A model generated the notes under the pieces. That model made no database searches. It was given only the letters and a program-made list of their open reading frames with translations, and was not told where the DNA came from. From contig OZ024787.1 in the NCBI GenBank assembly GCA_964017065.1, positions 6,569,301 to 6,633,300 of the forward strand: 64,000 bases of DNA, written 5' to 3'. Positions 24,092 through 36,800 of this stretch are shown here, piece after piece. This DNA is from Haliclona indistincta (lineage: Eukaryota > Porifera > Demospongiae > Haplosclerida > Chalinidae). Positions within the stretch are counted from its first letter, which is position 1. Each line of letters starts with the position of its first letter. Position numbers and translations under genes: made by a program.

Positions 24092-26796
24092 TCAGGCGAT
24101 GACGCCTCTCGTCTGACCAACACTTGCAAATCTCCACCTTCGTGACTCTTCCCAAGGCTCTTGGCAGCTTGGAAGATGACATCTAGCAAAGTTATGTCGA
24201 GTAGCTACAGCAAACAAGCGACAATAGACGAACTGAATGGTGGACTCATCTAGAGGAGAGGTGCCATACTTGAAAGTGAGTTCATCATCTTCATTCACCT
24301 CCTCTTCTTGTATAAGATGAAGCGGAGATGTAGGAAGCTTGTCTGGAAAAGAAGAGAGAGAAAAAGGGATTGAACTGGGACTTCTTGATCGATACTTCAA
24401 CTGTTCTTGAAACAGCCATGAAAAAATTCCACATCGTTTTGCATCGTGCAGAGGTGAGGTCCCTTTAATATCAACGGTCATCAAAAGCTGAGGACATTTC
24501 TTCATGATGTAGAATCGGAGAGGAGACATTGCTCGACATGCTATATGAAGAACCGATTCGCCAGTAATGGGGTCATTGGAATATGGAGTCGCGTCGAACT
24601 TTTCCAGAAGACTCTGCACAATCGGTCCATTGTCACTTCTAGCAGCACTGGAGAAGAAAAAGAGGAGGACATATAAAGGCCTGAGCTGTTTACACAAAAG
24701 ATCAACAAGTCTCACTGTATCAACATACACCTGGTCCAGTGAACACTATGTACTGTAGCAGTGTAAACAGCCTAGCTAGCTGTATGCATTGATACACCTA
24801 CTGTCTACATTCCATTGTAACACACTAGAATAGCTTTCTACCCCATGACCATTGTTAGAAAATCACTTTTAATGTGAAAGACTACAATACAACGGTTTCA
24901 CTACTTCTTGGAAGGCATGGATCAAGCTTTAAGCTTTTGTGGTTGGCTGTACCCAGAAAACTTCACAATATTCAATACTCAGAGGAGGTCAGTTTTGCTA
25001 TTAGTGAGTAGTTAGTGTGGTTAGTGAGCATGTGAGCGAAAGTGAATGTAAAAGCTGCATGTTAAGCACTTGTAATCCTGATGAGCCAGCAATGTATCAC
25101 AGATTATTGAAGAATTTAGCATATGCTTGCACAGGCTAGAGTATAGACCATTTTAGGCGCAAATAGGCGCGAATTTTGGACCGCCATTTTGTCGGTATTG
25201 TGCTGCTGGTAAAACACAAGATATTCGTTTCTTTGCGCGCTTGGCAGGCTGCTTTCCACTAGCAAGCGATAGAATATTACATTGCAAGGTTAAGAGTTTA
25301 CAAACGAACATTACTGCCACAATCTCGGTCAAGAAAGCGAAGTTAGCAAGCAGTTGACTGCTAGAAACCGTTCCAGTTTTGCTGCTGTTCTGTATCAGCC
25401 AAGCTATTATCGATTGGACTGTTCGATCAAGGCCGCTATCCAGTATTGTTTGCTACCCTGATGTAGTTGCGCGTAGACACAGTGTGCCAGTAAAATCGAA
25501 CAAAATGTCAGTAGTTTCGTTCCATATCTCCCCGCTTTGCTGGCTGTTCGAGAGATAGAAACGCGCGTTTTCAAGCTCTAGTGACTCATATAAGCAATAT
25601 ACTTTCGCTTGTGTGTGCAAAGAACCTAGCTAAGCACGCAAAAAGACGAAACCTTGTGTTTTGCCTGCAGCACAATACCGACAAAATGGTGGCGTCGACA
25701 CGGTCATGTCCGGTGTTGTACGGGTGCGCACGGGAAAATGATTAGCGACTAAAATGGTCTATACAGTACACACACATACACCACATCACTCCATTAGTAA
25801 AACACACATGATGGAGATACCCTCCATAACGGTGCCTTCCTCAACTTTGTCCTCTTGCTTAAACACCCATATCTTTACATATGCAACATTCATTTGTTGC
25901 TCTATGTCATCATTTCTCATATTGCTATTCTCCATCCTTTTCTCTCTTTTAGCGAATTAGAGAAGAGTAAGAGAGTATAAAGATGAAACAAAGCCTCTTT
26001 CCTAACATCTATCCCTTCCCTATTTCTTTCTCTGCTCTATTCCATCCTATGCCTACCCTCTTCATTCATTCATCCTCCTACTCCCCTCTCTAATACTAAT
26101 AACTCACACAATCAGTAAGGGAGGTGCATCCTCATCCCCTCCATTAACATCATAACCACAGTGATTGACCAGCTTGTTCAACAGATCCTCAAACTCACAA
26201 AGGTCACTGGAGGGACCCTGACTGGTTTGGCATATCTCATAAACATCTACATTCAAATAACAACAACAAAACAACTTTTACAACACTTTAATGAAAACAT
26301 ATCTTTACAACACTTTACTGTTATTGGTAACAAAATGTAAGGCAGAGATTGTAGATTATAACCAAGGAGCCCTTTATGGGCTCTCCTGTTGTACCAGTGT
26401 GCAGATGTACATGCAAAAGCTCCATACTAGCTTACAACATCCTGCGCATACACAAACAAAGACAACCAAAACACATCTACTTCACCACTCACCTGCTTCC
26501 ATGGTTGCTCTGTGATAAGTGAATTTGACGAGATCATCTGCAATACAGAAAAATCAACCAATCACGTCATCTCCCACCATATGTACTTCCTCAGCACTCA
26601 CCTACACATCCTTGCAGGTACTTGGCGACCTCAGCGTGACCATTACGAGTGGCTAGGTCCCACGCGTACACATCTTGTCCGTCAATACTGACATGGCGAT
26701 ACAGGTCACACTTGTACATGAGGAGCAATTTGATGCATCGAAGATGACCATTGCTAGCAGCTATTGTGAATGGAGTCTGGAAAGAGAGGGGGAGAG

Positions 26797-26839
<43 letters not shown>

Positions 26840-27400
26840 AGGGAGGGAGAGAGAGCGGGGGGGGGGAGACAGGGGGAGGGAGGGATAGATGAGATAATGT
26901 GAGATAAAAATGATGAAATTTTGAAAGGGAATGTTGAAAGTTGACAGAGAGGGCCCAACAGTGCTGATCATTTGTAAAGCAACTGTACAACAACATGGCT
27001 GTATACTATTCTAATACACACACATGGAACTTGATGGAAGAGTTACATAAACACGATTCTGATTCAATAGTTCGTATTGCTCTCTCCATCACTCCCTGCT
27101 AGTAATCATTACATCAGCAATGTTAGTACCTGTCCATACTTGTCTGTGTGGTCAATATGATCAACAGCTGCAGTAGAAAATGACCAGTGTAAGAGATTGA
27201 GTGACTGTGAGTGTGCTGGTCAGTGCAGATGTGCTTGTGCTAAAGGGGAGTGGTTTCTCACCTCCTTTCTGATCTAGGATCAGTTGCAGGTTCTGCCAGT
27301 CGCCTTGGCGCGCTGCCTCGAACAGGAACGTGCCGAAACTCACGCGGGAGTTCTGCCGGTTGAATTCCCGGCTAACCTTGTTCGTTAATAGGCGCTGCAT
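24092..27400 (-). CDS. Ankyrin-repeat-type protein, six exons, 363 residues
   Basis: Exons on the minus strand are 27400-27262, 27167-27130, 26776-26602, 26537-26493, 26246-26108 and 24647-24092. They join in phase to 1,092 bases ending in TGA. Ankyrin-like helices are visible in FLFEAARQGDWQNLQLIL (exon 1), TPFTIAASNGHLRCIKLLLM and DLATRNGHAEVAKYL (exon 3), and SVLHIACRAMSPLRFYI plus GTSPLHDAKRCGIFSWL (exon 6). The C-terminus is acidic (IQEEEVNEDDELTF) and then Arg-rich. A 5' UTR intron probably runs 27552-27410. I do not recognise a specific orthologue; it is likely a cytosolic scaffold or adaptor. It lies head-to-head with the full RNF213-like gene. One possible 53-base intron in the last exon (near 24350) would break the frame, so I left it in. 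Confidence 0.8.
25141..25764. mobile_element. MITE in the last ankyrin-gene intron
   Basis: The ends TATAGACCATTTTAG and CTAAAATGGTCTATA are exact complements. Further inside, CGCCATTTTGTCGGTATTGTGCTGC pairs with GCAGCACAATACCGACAAAATGGTGGCG, so the inverted repeats extend beyond 60 bases with interruptions. No frame of note. The rest of this 1.46 kb intron (24648-26107) holds only AT-rich sequence. Confidence 0.75.
26797..26858. repeat. GA microsatellite
   Basis: A run of AGAGAG units (with a GGGAGGGAGG tail to about 26885) lies in the 353-base intron of the ankyrin gene upstream of exon 3. On the coding strand this is a CT-rich tract close to the splice acceptor at 26777-26778. It may vary in length between individuals. 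Confidence 0.9.
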
Positions 27401-27552
27401 TACAAAGAACCTACAATGGGTAATGGATAAGCAGAGTTCTCAGAATAAGATACATTATTCATAACGAGGACTCATGATCACGAGTTGTTCATGCGAAACC
27501 ATTTAGCGAGAAGCATGCAGTATCAATCACTAAAACCCAAAATATCTTACCT

Positions 27553-27821
27553 CTCCGGGGTGCACTTCTTGCTACTAGCTGACTGTATCTCCTCCACACG
27601 GCATCACCGCCGGATGATCGATCAAGAGCGCGAGTACGAGTACGATCGAGTGAACACTCTGACCGCGCCCATCCAGACAGATAAAGTGCCGCGCCCACTG
27701 TATTTAAGGGGATTCCCCTCGTGCTAAACCCAGAGGTGAATTCCTTGAGGCTTCTTTGTCGCAGATATTGGTGTTGGTAACTGACTAGAGTCTTTACGAG
27801 GTGCTAGTGTGACTGTCAGAG
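27553..27821. promoter_or_regulatory. Shared promoter region between the ankyrin gene and RNF213-like copy 2
   Basis: The two genes are transcribed away from each other. The ankyrin gene's probable first splice donor (minus strand, AGAG then GTAAGATATT) is at about 27552. The RNF213-like 5' UTR donor (AGAG then GTACGT) is at 27822, with the acceptor at 27881-27883 just before the ATG at 27886. Both start sites should lie within about 270 bases. A TATA-like TATTTAAG (27701-27708) and GCGCCCA boxes near 27665 and 27692 are visible. Start sites are inferred, not seen. Confidence 0.65.
27708..27718. promoter_or_regulatory. kappa-B-type site
   Basis: GGGGATTCCCC fits the Rel/NF-kappa-B consensus GGGRNWYYCC on both strands and overlaps the end of the TATA-like TATTTAAG box. 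It lies about 170 bases upstream of the RNF213-like start codon. Sponges and cnidarians have NF-kappa-B factors with similar site preference. Binding here is inferred from the motif and its position. Confidence 0.55.
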
Positions 27822-27885
27822 GTACGTTTACAAAACGAATTTGAAACCTCGTTTACAATGAGTGTGTCTTGTCATTTATTCAGAA

Positions 27886-30800
27886 ATGGCGGCGTCACCA
27901 GGTGGTGCTGGTGGTTCGTCACAGCCACCAGGACACCAAGCACCACCAAATCCTCAACTAACTCCTTGTATGTGGTGTGGTAGTCCACTTTCCCACCCAG
28001 GCGCACCTTTCTGCAATCAGTGCGGTGAACCTCAAAACAAGTGCAATCGCTGCCAGGCTCCTCTTGCTCCTTACTCTCCTTTTTGTTCTTACTGTGGTGC
28101 TCCACAACAACCACGCCATCAGCGAGAGGGTAGAATATGTGCAAATCCTCATTGCCAAAAAGTACTGATGCCAAGAGCTTCGTTTTGCGATAACTGTGGT
28201 ACTCCACAGCGTTCTCAAAAAACCATGGAACACAGCAGTGGGCAACATCCTCCTCACTATCCTCAGGTTTCTGCTAACTTGTCTCAACAACAACCACAGC
28301 AGTCATTTTTGCCTCATCCAAATGCTTTCCAGCCTTCTTTATTGGGTCCTGGTTATTCCATCTCCGGTCATCCAACAGAGCAATATTACCCATCCCAGGA
28401 GCAACAACCTGCCAAACGTTCTCCTGATAGTGATGATCATTTTGCGAACAAGAGAAGTAGAACTGATAACAATTCTCAAATCCTTATTCACAAGAGTGAA
28501 GATGTGGATCATCAACAGGCAGCGTCACAAACCCAGTTTACCTCTCCAACAACAGCTACTAGTGCATATGGCACTCCTGCACAACCACTGTCTGACTATC
28601 CTCAAGGCACTCCTCAACAACCAGGCTATTATCCTCTCGGTCTAGATACTACTACAGTTCAAAGCACTAGCTTACATCCAGCTACCGATACCCAAGGCAT
28701 TGCCATTCCTGGATATGCTTTTCAAGCAGGGCATTATCCAGTTATAGTCCATGGAATTTCCCAGCCTAGTTATCCTCGAGCTACACAATTAGCTCCATCT
28801 GGAATGCACGACCCTTCACAATCAAGCTATCCACCAAGAAGGCAAGCCACTTCTGAAACTAGTTATCCTCCAGCTAAACAAGGAACTATACAACCTACAG
28901 GAACACAAGAGACTTGTCAACCTGAAGGAACTTCTCAACCTAGCTATTCTCCTGGGACACTAGGCACTTCTGAGCCTAAGCAAGGTACAGTAACACAAGA
29001 GAGTCTTCAACATCCACGAATGCAAGTCACTTCTGAACCTGGCTATCCTCTAGCTAAACAAGGAATGCAAGAGACTCTTGATCACGATGATCCTACTGTT
29101 GTCCTTAATAATCAGCCTCCATTAAAAATTGGGAATAAACCATGGCTAATTTCTAAAACTGAACTTGACCGAGAAAAAGAAAGAAAACGCATTAGAACTT
29201 TGCCACTGGTACCTCACAGTGGTGACAGCGACAGTGAGTCTTTGTCTTCAAAAAAACGCCGTGCTGAATCAGGAACTAATTTTGAATCAGGGCCTCAATC
29301 TGAATCAGGACCTCGATCTGAATCCGGACCTCAATCTGAATCACGACCTCGATCTGAATCAGGACCTCAATCTGAATCAGGACCTCGATCTGAATCCGGA
29401 CCTCGATCTGAATCCGGATCTCGATTTGAATCAGAACACTCCGGACCTCGATCTGAATCTGGACCACGATCTGGATCAGGACATCGATCTGAATCAGAAC
29501 ACTCCGGACCTCGATCTGAATCAGGACATCCATCTGAATCAGAACACTCCGGACCTCGATCTGAATCAGGACATCCATCTGAATCAGAACACTCCGGACC
29601 TCGATCTGAATCTGGACCGCGATCTGAATCTGGACCGCGATCTGAATCAGGACATCAATCTGAATCAGAGCACTCCGGACCTCGATCTAAATCAGAACCT
29701 CAATCTGAATCAGGACCTCTATGTGAGTCAGAAAAATCTCAATCTAAGCCTAAAGAGTCTTGTTTTAGCCAAGAGAAACCTCGAGCGCTGCCAACTGTTA
29801 GCAATGAAGTATCATCTTCGAAAAAATTGTCATCGGATGCTCTAATTTCTCAGTCCAATTCCCCACACCAACATGAACCTGGTCAAGCTTTACCTTCAGA
29901 AGGAAGCTCGTCAAATTCTGGTGACTCTGTCTCTTCACCTCATCCCTCAAAGGATTCTAATTCAGAGAATGAAGAATATGACACACCTCATGGATCTCAA
30001 GCAAATTCAGATGAAGAGGATTCATCTTCGTCATCATCCTCGCCTCATCGATCACCAGTGCCAGGTAGTACTAGTGAGGCTAATTCTGATCCCCTACAGA
30101 CAGCCACATCTGGGGAGAAAAATGCGCAAGATTCTGCTGACAAACCAAAAAACCATGAGAATGAACAGAAAAGCCTCAATAACTTGGACAATACTACAGA
30201 GCCTGTTGAGCAAAAAAACACAGACACACCAGCACAGCCTGATTCTGCTAAGAAAAACGATCACGTTATTGGAGATAGCCAGAACGAGCCTGTAGCTGCC
30301 ACATCCTCTCATGATCCTTCCAGTGTGAGTGGAAAAGCCTCTTCTAGTGAACAAGCTGATTCAAGAAAAAAAACTGATGTTACACCAGCTGATAAAACAA
30401 AACAAGGCAAAAAGGTTCGTAAGCTTGGTAGTTTTGACATGATGTTATCGATTGTTCTTTTTATCAGAAAAATAAGGAAAAGAATGGCAAATCAGCTGAA
30501 AATAAATCTACTGAAACTCCTCAGAAGAGTGGTACTGGTGCTGCTGCTGCTGTTGATAAGAAAGAAGAAAAGAAAAAGAAAGAAGAAAAGAAAACAAGTG
30601 CTGCTGGTACTTATGCAGCTGCTGCAGGCAAAAAGGTTTGTTTATGATAAATGAGACTATTCAAATTCTTTTATTTTTTGGCTGCAGAAGGAAAAGGAAC
30701 AGACAACATCTGCAGGCTCTGATCCTCTTGCAAAATTCAGGTGAAATAAAATAATTATGTGTCTAGTATGGTTTTGTCACTCTGGACACTCGAGGCTGTA

Positions 30801-33800
30801 CCACTGATTAGAACACAGTTTAGCACTGAACAAATGCATGAAGATCTCCTGTTTTTACAATGTCGTGGTGTTCTTTGTATTCTCTCAGACCTCGAACAGG
30901 ACCTCTCCATCCTTTACTTGATCCATCAAAACAAAAGGCTATGAAAGTCAAATTTCTTACTATCCTCCCAAGAGAAGCCTGGGAATGGAACGACAAGTCT
31001 ACTGTGTACATTCGGTTTATGCTTGGTGAAAAGTATCGTGATATCGGGCCGGGAATTATTGCCAGGTACGATAGGTTTCTTCTGTAATAAATATTTTGAT
31101 TACATTTTAAAACAGGGATGCTGGCGATGGACTATCCGTTGTTAAGTTTACCATACAGGTGGATGTTGACATGTACATTAGAAGAGATAATATTTTATAC
31201 AAATATGTTGTGTTCTCTCGCCGGATGGAACAAGTTGACCACCCTTATGAGTATTTACATGGCCGTGGTAGTGCTTTCATTGACAGAGCTTTTAAAATAC
31301 CCAGGAACAAATGCATTGCTGGAAGTGAGTCATTTTGTGATAAATTTATTGTTCATCTTGAAATGATTTACATTTTCAGCTGTCATCAAGCACTTTGACA
31401 CTATGATTTATCCTGAAATAAGGGACAGTTCATTGCTTAACAGAGCTAAAGAAGGCTTTTTCAGCTTCTTTGGATCAGGACCAGACCATCAACGATTCGA
31501 CGTTCCAGATCCTTTCAAGATGAGAGAGCAGTGCTTAAAAATATATCTTGAACCATATAAGCAAGGACTCTTCAATGGAGTGTTTGAGGCCAATTTTGAC
31601 ATTCAAAATGCTGTGATGCATTTTAATGATTTGTATAAAAACTGTGTTCATCAGTATTGTGGCACTATAGCACGTGGTGTGTCTGACTGGGATATTCCCT
31701 TGTTACCAGTAAGAACAACTTAATCACGTTTAATTTACATGTATGGTTCATTATTAATGTAGGTTATCAAAAAATGGCTGCAAACATTTATTCAGGAGCT
31801 AGACCAGTCTAAGCTCAATCGAACTCCTAAACTGGTCTCAGCTGTTGTTGTGATGTGCTGTGCATACCGTGTGTATCAGACTGCCATTACTGAAAATGTG
31901 AACCACTGTGTTACTCTACTGAAAATGATGGCTCTTGATCCCAGTGGAGAAGGTTTTGTTTTTCTTTCAAGCCTTATGAAAGAGACAGACTCAAGGTGAG
32001 GTCCTTGGTTATAAGTTGCATGAGGTTAACTATACCATATAGCCGCCGGGCAGTAAATAAAATTTTAGCTCAATCTAATTTTCGACAACATGCGCTTGTC
32101 GAAAATAAAATCTAGTTTATTGCATTGGATAACGTGGAGGTATAGGACAATAGCCAAAGAAGTTTGGTATCAGCTCATAAGCGGAATACTTTCACTACGG
32201 GCTGTCCGTGTTGCATTTGGCTTGCATTGAGTTCTAATGTTGCCCATCGCCAAACATAAGAAACGTCTATTACAGACGCTTCGAGAACAGGATGCAGGCG
32301 AAGTAGCTTTAAAGATATCGATTGGCATTCCAGTATATGGCTGGCGTATTTTTAATTGTGCTGGAGGCTTGTACACCGCTGAATGATTGTCAACGACCTG
32401 TTACTTTAGCCTATTGTCGCCTTTTGGACATATTGACTCCACCTAGTCCTACTGTAGACGTCATAAATAGTGCAAAAAGTTCTTTAGAAAGGTGTAACTG
32501 TCTATTTGCAAAGATGGCAACACCTAAAAAACACTGTTTTCGGTGCGCCATATTCACTAAAATGTACAGGTATTGGGGGAGGCACAGTGGTGTCTCTCCA
32601 GGGTTCGAAGGGGCAGAGCCTCTGGCATTTTTAGGGCTTTGGGGTACCCGGAAATGCATACTTTAGCATAGAATATTATCTAAACTGTCCTGTTTGCTCA
32701 CCTGGACACCACCAGGTTTTTGTATTAGTCACCAGTGCTAAATCAGGTCCAAAATTAGCTGGGAAATGATGAGGCCACAACACTTACGTGGCTTCAGTTC
32801 CAAAGTGGGAGTGGTCAGCTTGGAGTTTATTACATGGTCGTAAACTTTGACATGCCAGGACGGTGCTAGTTTGTAATAGCTAGCGTACTGGATTTTGCAG
32901 AAAATTGCAAAACAAACTGCCAGTTTAGAGCAAGTCAAATTTCTGACAAAATAATTTAGTAACTAAAGGGTTAAGCTGTGCCAGTAAAGCAGCTTTTTAC
33001 TCATGTAAAAAGCTTTTATGTAGCATTGCTTCAACTAAATACCAACATTATTGGCTGATATTTATATGCGTTAAAAGTGGGCCATTTTTTGTTAAAAATG
33101 TTAGTTGTAGTTATCCATTGGCAGGGGACATTGCCTTCCCATTTTTTTTGCGATGAAAATTAATTAGTTAGTATTCATGTGCATGTTTAGAGGTGTGATT
33201 TTGTTGGCCACGTGGTTGATGAACTAGGTTTTTATCTCTGTTTACACCAAGCCAGCTGCCAACAAATATGTCTGCACTAGACAGGTATTGAAAATTGCTC
33301 TAGCAGTTTTATAGATAACTTGTCCCATCATTTCAGAAATCCTGCCTATGCCCCCTGCCATACATACATCTGTGCGCTATATGGCCTTCATATATGCCCG
33401 GTCTAATTAACCCTCGGCGCATGCGCGAGGTTACGGTACTTGCTCTGTCATTTGTTCTGTCCATCAAGTAGCAGAGACCATCGCTCACTTCTGAAACTTG
33501 GTAAAGGTATAAACAGGCTTAGCATGACAATGGCTTGCAATGTGACTCGTGGATTTTGCTAAAGTGCTTTCGTTCTCGCGAGTTATGGTTGGCTCACCTT
33601 GACGGTTGTCTTTGACTTTGACCTCACTGACGACAAAAGCGCCCATAGTTGACTACCTAGGTACTTGTAGATTCCATCTAAACTGCAGGACAGCTTTTGG
33701 GGTGCGTAGACATCTCAAGAAAAAGCCTATCAAAGCCTAGCTCAATGGCTACCTAAACAGTGTTCATGGTCACGTCTATGTGACACACCTTGTGTGCTGT

Positions 33801-36800
33801 TGGTTAGCAGTGCAATTTCAATAGCAAGCAGGTTGTAAAGCTCCTAAGGAGCTAACTCTACAATGTGCAACACGCCGAGGGTTTTGTGAAATCTGTTCAT
33901 TTTCAACAGGCACGTGCATGTCGAAAATTATTTACGAAATGTTTGACCAACGAAAAAAGCGGCCATACGGTAGGCTTCAAGTAGGATATCAAGTCAATAT
34001 ATATCCTACTTGAAGCCTATTAATATATCCGACTATAATTATGAACAGATTCACAAAACCCTTGGCGTGTACTGCACATTGTAGAGTTAGCTCCTTAGTT
34101 ATGGTTTGCAGAAGGAGCTTTGCAGCTAAAGTCAACCTGAAACTGCACTAATAACCAGAAGACAGCAAAGTGCTGACCACAAGGACAAGGTGTGTTGAGT
34201 GGGCGTGACCGTGAACACTGTTTAGGTAGCCATTGAGCTAGGCTTTGATAGGCTTTTTCTTGAGATGTCTATTACCGTGTTCACACGAGCGAGTTTATCG
34301 GGACGAGATCGATCCAATTCGAAACGGATCGGTATCGGATCGGTTGTTGGAGCGTTGTTCACACGTGCAACAGCGAAGACGAACCGAGGTCGATATGATC
34401 GTAGTAATGTGGGCGTGAGGTAAGGCGCGGTCAAAGCAAAAATCATGGTGTCTCATCGTGGAGCCAGTGTAGTCGGATTCCTGACGCTAATGGATGGACA
34501 GAGCGTCGAGAGAAGTTATAGGAGAGCAGGCCGTAGGCTTAGAAGGAGAGTGAGATCTAGAGGAAGAGTTGTGATTGCTATTGCAATGGCTGCAGTGATG
34601 CTGTTCGTGAATGAGTTCTATTTGGCAGCTGTTCCTCGGAGTATCTGGATGCGTCAGAGATCTTGTAATTGGTGGGAAGATGTCGTGTTGCAAAGCTTTC
34701 AGGATCACGATTGGATTGAAAACTTTCGAGTGAGTAAGAGCACTTTCCTCTACCTGTGTGACCAACTGAAATCTCGGATTGATAAACAAAATACTGTCAT
34801 GCGAAACTGTATTTCTTTAGAACGTAGAGTTGCAATTACACTGTGGGTGTTAGCGACAACATCTGAATATCGTACCGTGGGGCATCTGTTTGGTGTGGCG
34901 AGGAACACTGTTTGCGTCATCGTTCATGAAACATGCACTGCTATTGTGAAAAAATTGCTTCCAGTTTATGTACAGTTTCCAGAAAGAAATGGCCTGGTAC
35001 AGGTTATGGATGGCTTTAAACAAAATTTTGGAATCCCTCAATGTGCAGGGTCAATAGATGGTTCTCATGTTCCTGTTACACCACCTTGTATGAACCACAC
35101 CGACTACTATAACAGAAAAGGTTGGTATTCTATGTTGATCCAGGCTGTAGTCGATCATGAGTATCTTTTTCGAAACCTGTGTATTGGTTGGCCAGGTAGT
35201 GTTCATGACGCTAGGGTGCTGGCAAATTCTTCTCTCTATAAAAAGGTTATCAATGGCCAAATTTTTTTGGGCATTAGCAATCATGCACAGATTCAAGGAC
35301 ATCCCATACGACCATTTCTTGTTGGTGATTCTGCCTACCCTCTTCTCCCTTGGCTTATAAAACCCTTTTCTTTTTCTTCTTCTCTTACTTCTGAACAAAA
35401 ATTATTCAATTATAGGATATCAAAGGGCAGAGTAGTAGTGGAGAATGCATTTGGCAGACTTAAAGCTCGTTGGCGTAGATTGTCAAAGCAGATTGATATG
35501 CATATAGACAATGCTCCTCACATCATTGCTGCTTGTTGTGTGCTACATAATGTGTGTGAAGTACATAAGGATAATTTTGACGAAGACTGGTTGCAAGAAC
35601 TTGATACTAGCACGCATGTTCAACCTAGTTGTGTTTCATCAAACTCAAGCACCAATACAAGTGGAGGTAATGAAGTTCGTGAGGTTCTGGTGGACTACTT
35701 TAAGAATGAAAATTAAGTAACAAGTGATAACTTGAATAGTTGATAGTTGTTGAGTTGATAGTTGATAAATAGTTGAGTGATAAATGATTGATTAAATGTA
35801 ATGTGATACATGGTTGATTTGATACATGTGATAATGATAAACGTAGTGTCTACTGATCCTGTTCATTATTGCCATCATGACTCTGATAACACTGCTGTTG
35901 AGGCTGAATCATGGGATGAGGCTGATAGAATTGAGACGGATAGTGATATGGCGGGCTGCTTGGTTGTCCAGCAAATATCTGTGCCAACTGAAGCTTAAAC
36001 TGACGCTCCTCTCTCCGTTGTTCTGCTTCATTAGATAACCTCTTTTCTTCCACCTCAATAAACATCTTTTCTGTATCTCTCATGCCATCAGTAACCGTCT
36101 TCATTACCTTCGTTAGGACATTTTCTAGTTGCTCTTCTCTGGTTTTTCTCTTCTTTCTTGTCTTCTCTTTATCCTTCTTGCTAGCTTCACTGTTGTCAGA
36201 TGCAATACCAGAGCTTGTACTTGTGTTACCAGAACCAGAGCTTGTACTTGTGTTACCATCAGAACCAGAGCCTGTGTTGCCAGAGCCTGTGTTATCAGAA
36301 CCAGAGATTGTGTTATCAGAAGCAGAGCCTGTGCCATCAGAAGTGCTATCAGAGGAAGAGGATGAACTACTAGTTGACATAATACTGTGGTCAAGGCTTG
36401 GAACAGCGGACGTGCTGGTCTCCTCACCATCAGTGTCAGTATCTTCCTCTTCAACTGGGTTGTTGACATCCTTACTTGCTGATGAAGGTGGAGCTGGTTG
36501 ACTAACAGCACGATTGGAGGCATGACTATCAGTTGATTGTTGGTCGTCTGTTGTATCGAATATAACTGGTGGTCGTGTTGCCGGACGATGACCGAACACT
36601 TCATCCAATGCATCAAAAAACCTCCACTTCCCCCTACCTCTGCCTGTCATGCCATTATTGTCCTTGATCTTTTTGTACTGCTGTCGTAGCTTTTTTACTT
36701 TGCTCCTGCACTGTTCCCCCGTTCTTACATATCCTGCTCCGCGTAACTGAGTACAAAGCTTCTCGTAAACGTGTTTATTACGTTTTGATCCTTCTAGTTG

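Larger units (their letters stand above)
27886..31995 (+). other. RNF213-like copy 2, block I: zinc ribbons, repeat region and CBM20-like region (exons 1-7)
   Basis: Exons are 27886-30414, 30468-30635, 30688-30740, 30889-31065, 31116-31324, 31380-31708 and 31763-31995. Exon 1 holds the zinc ribbons (residues 28-104), a Pro/Gln/Tyr-rich stretch with recurring SYPP and SEPGYPLAKQG units, the SESGPRS repeats and an acidic Ser-rich tail. Exons 2-3 add Lys/Ala-rich sequence. Exons 4-5 (VKFLTILPREAWEWNDKSTV, VVKFTIQVDVDMYIRRDNIL, YKYVVFSR) resemble the CBM20 region near the vertebrate RNF213 N-terminus, with YKYVVFSR matching the usual YKYVIYNG strand. Exon 6 continues into the N-terminal arm. Confidence 0.8.

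Noticed and set aside
26754..26996. Ser/Leu/Pro-rich frames on the minus strand (three overlapping)
   Set aside because: They are translations of the GA/CT microsatellite in an ankyrin-gene intron.
29165..29845. Long overlapping frames on both strands (NLNQDLDLN repeats and the antisense IQIEVLIQI repeats)
   Set aside because: They are frame-shifted and antisense shadows of the in-frame SESGPRS minisatellite, which keeps any frame open.
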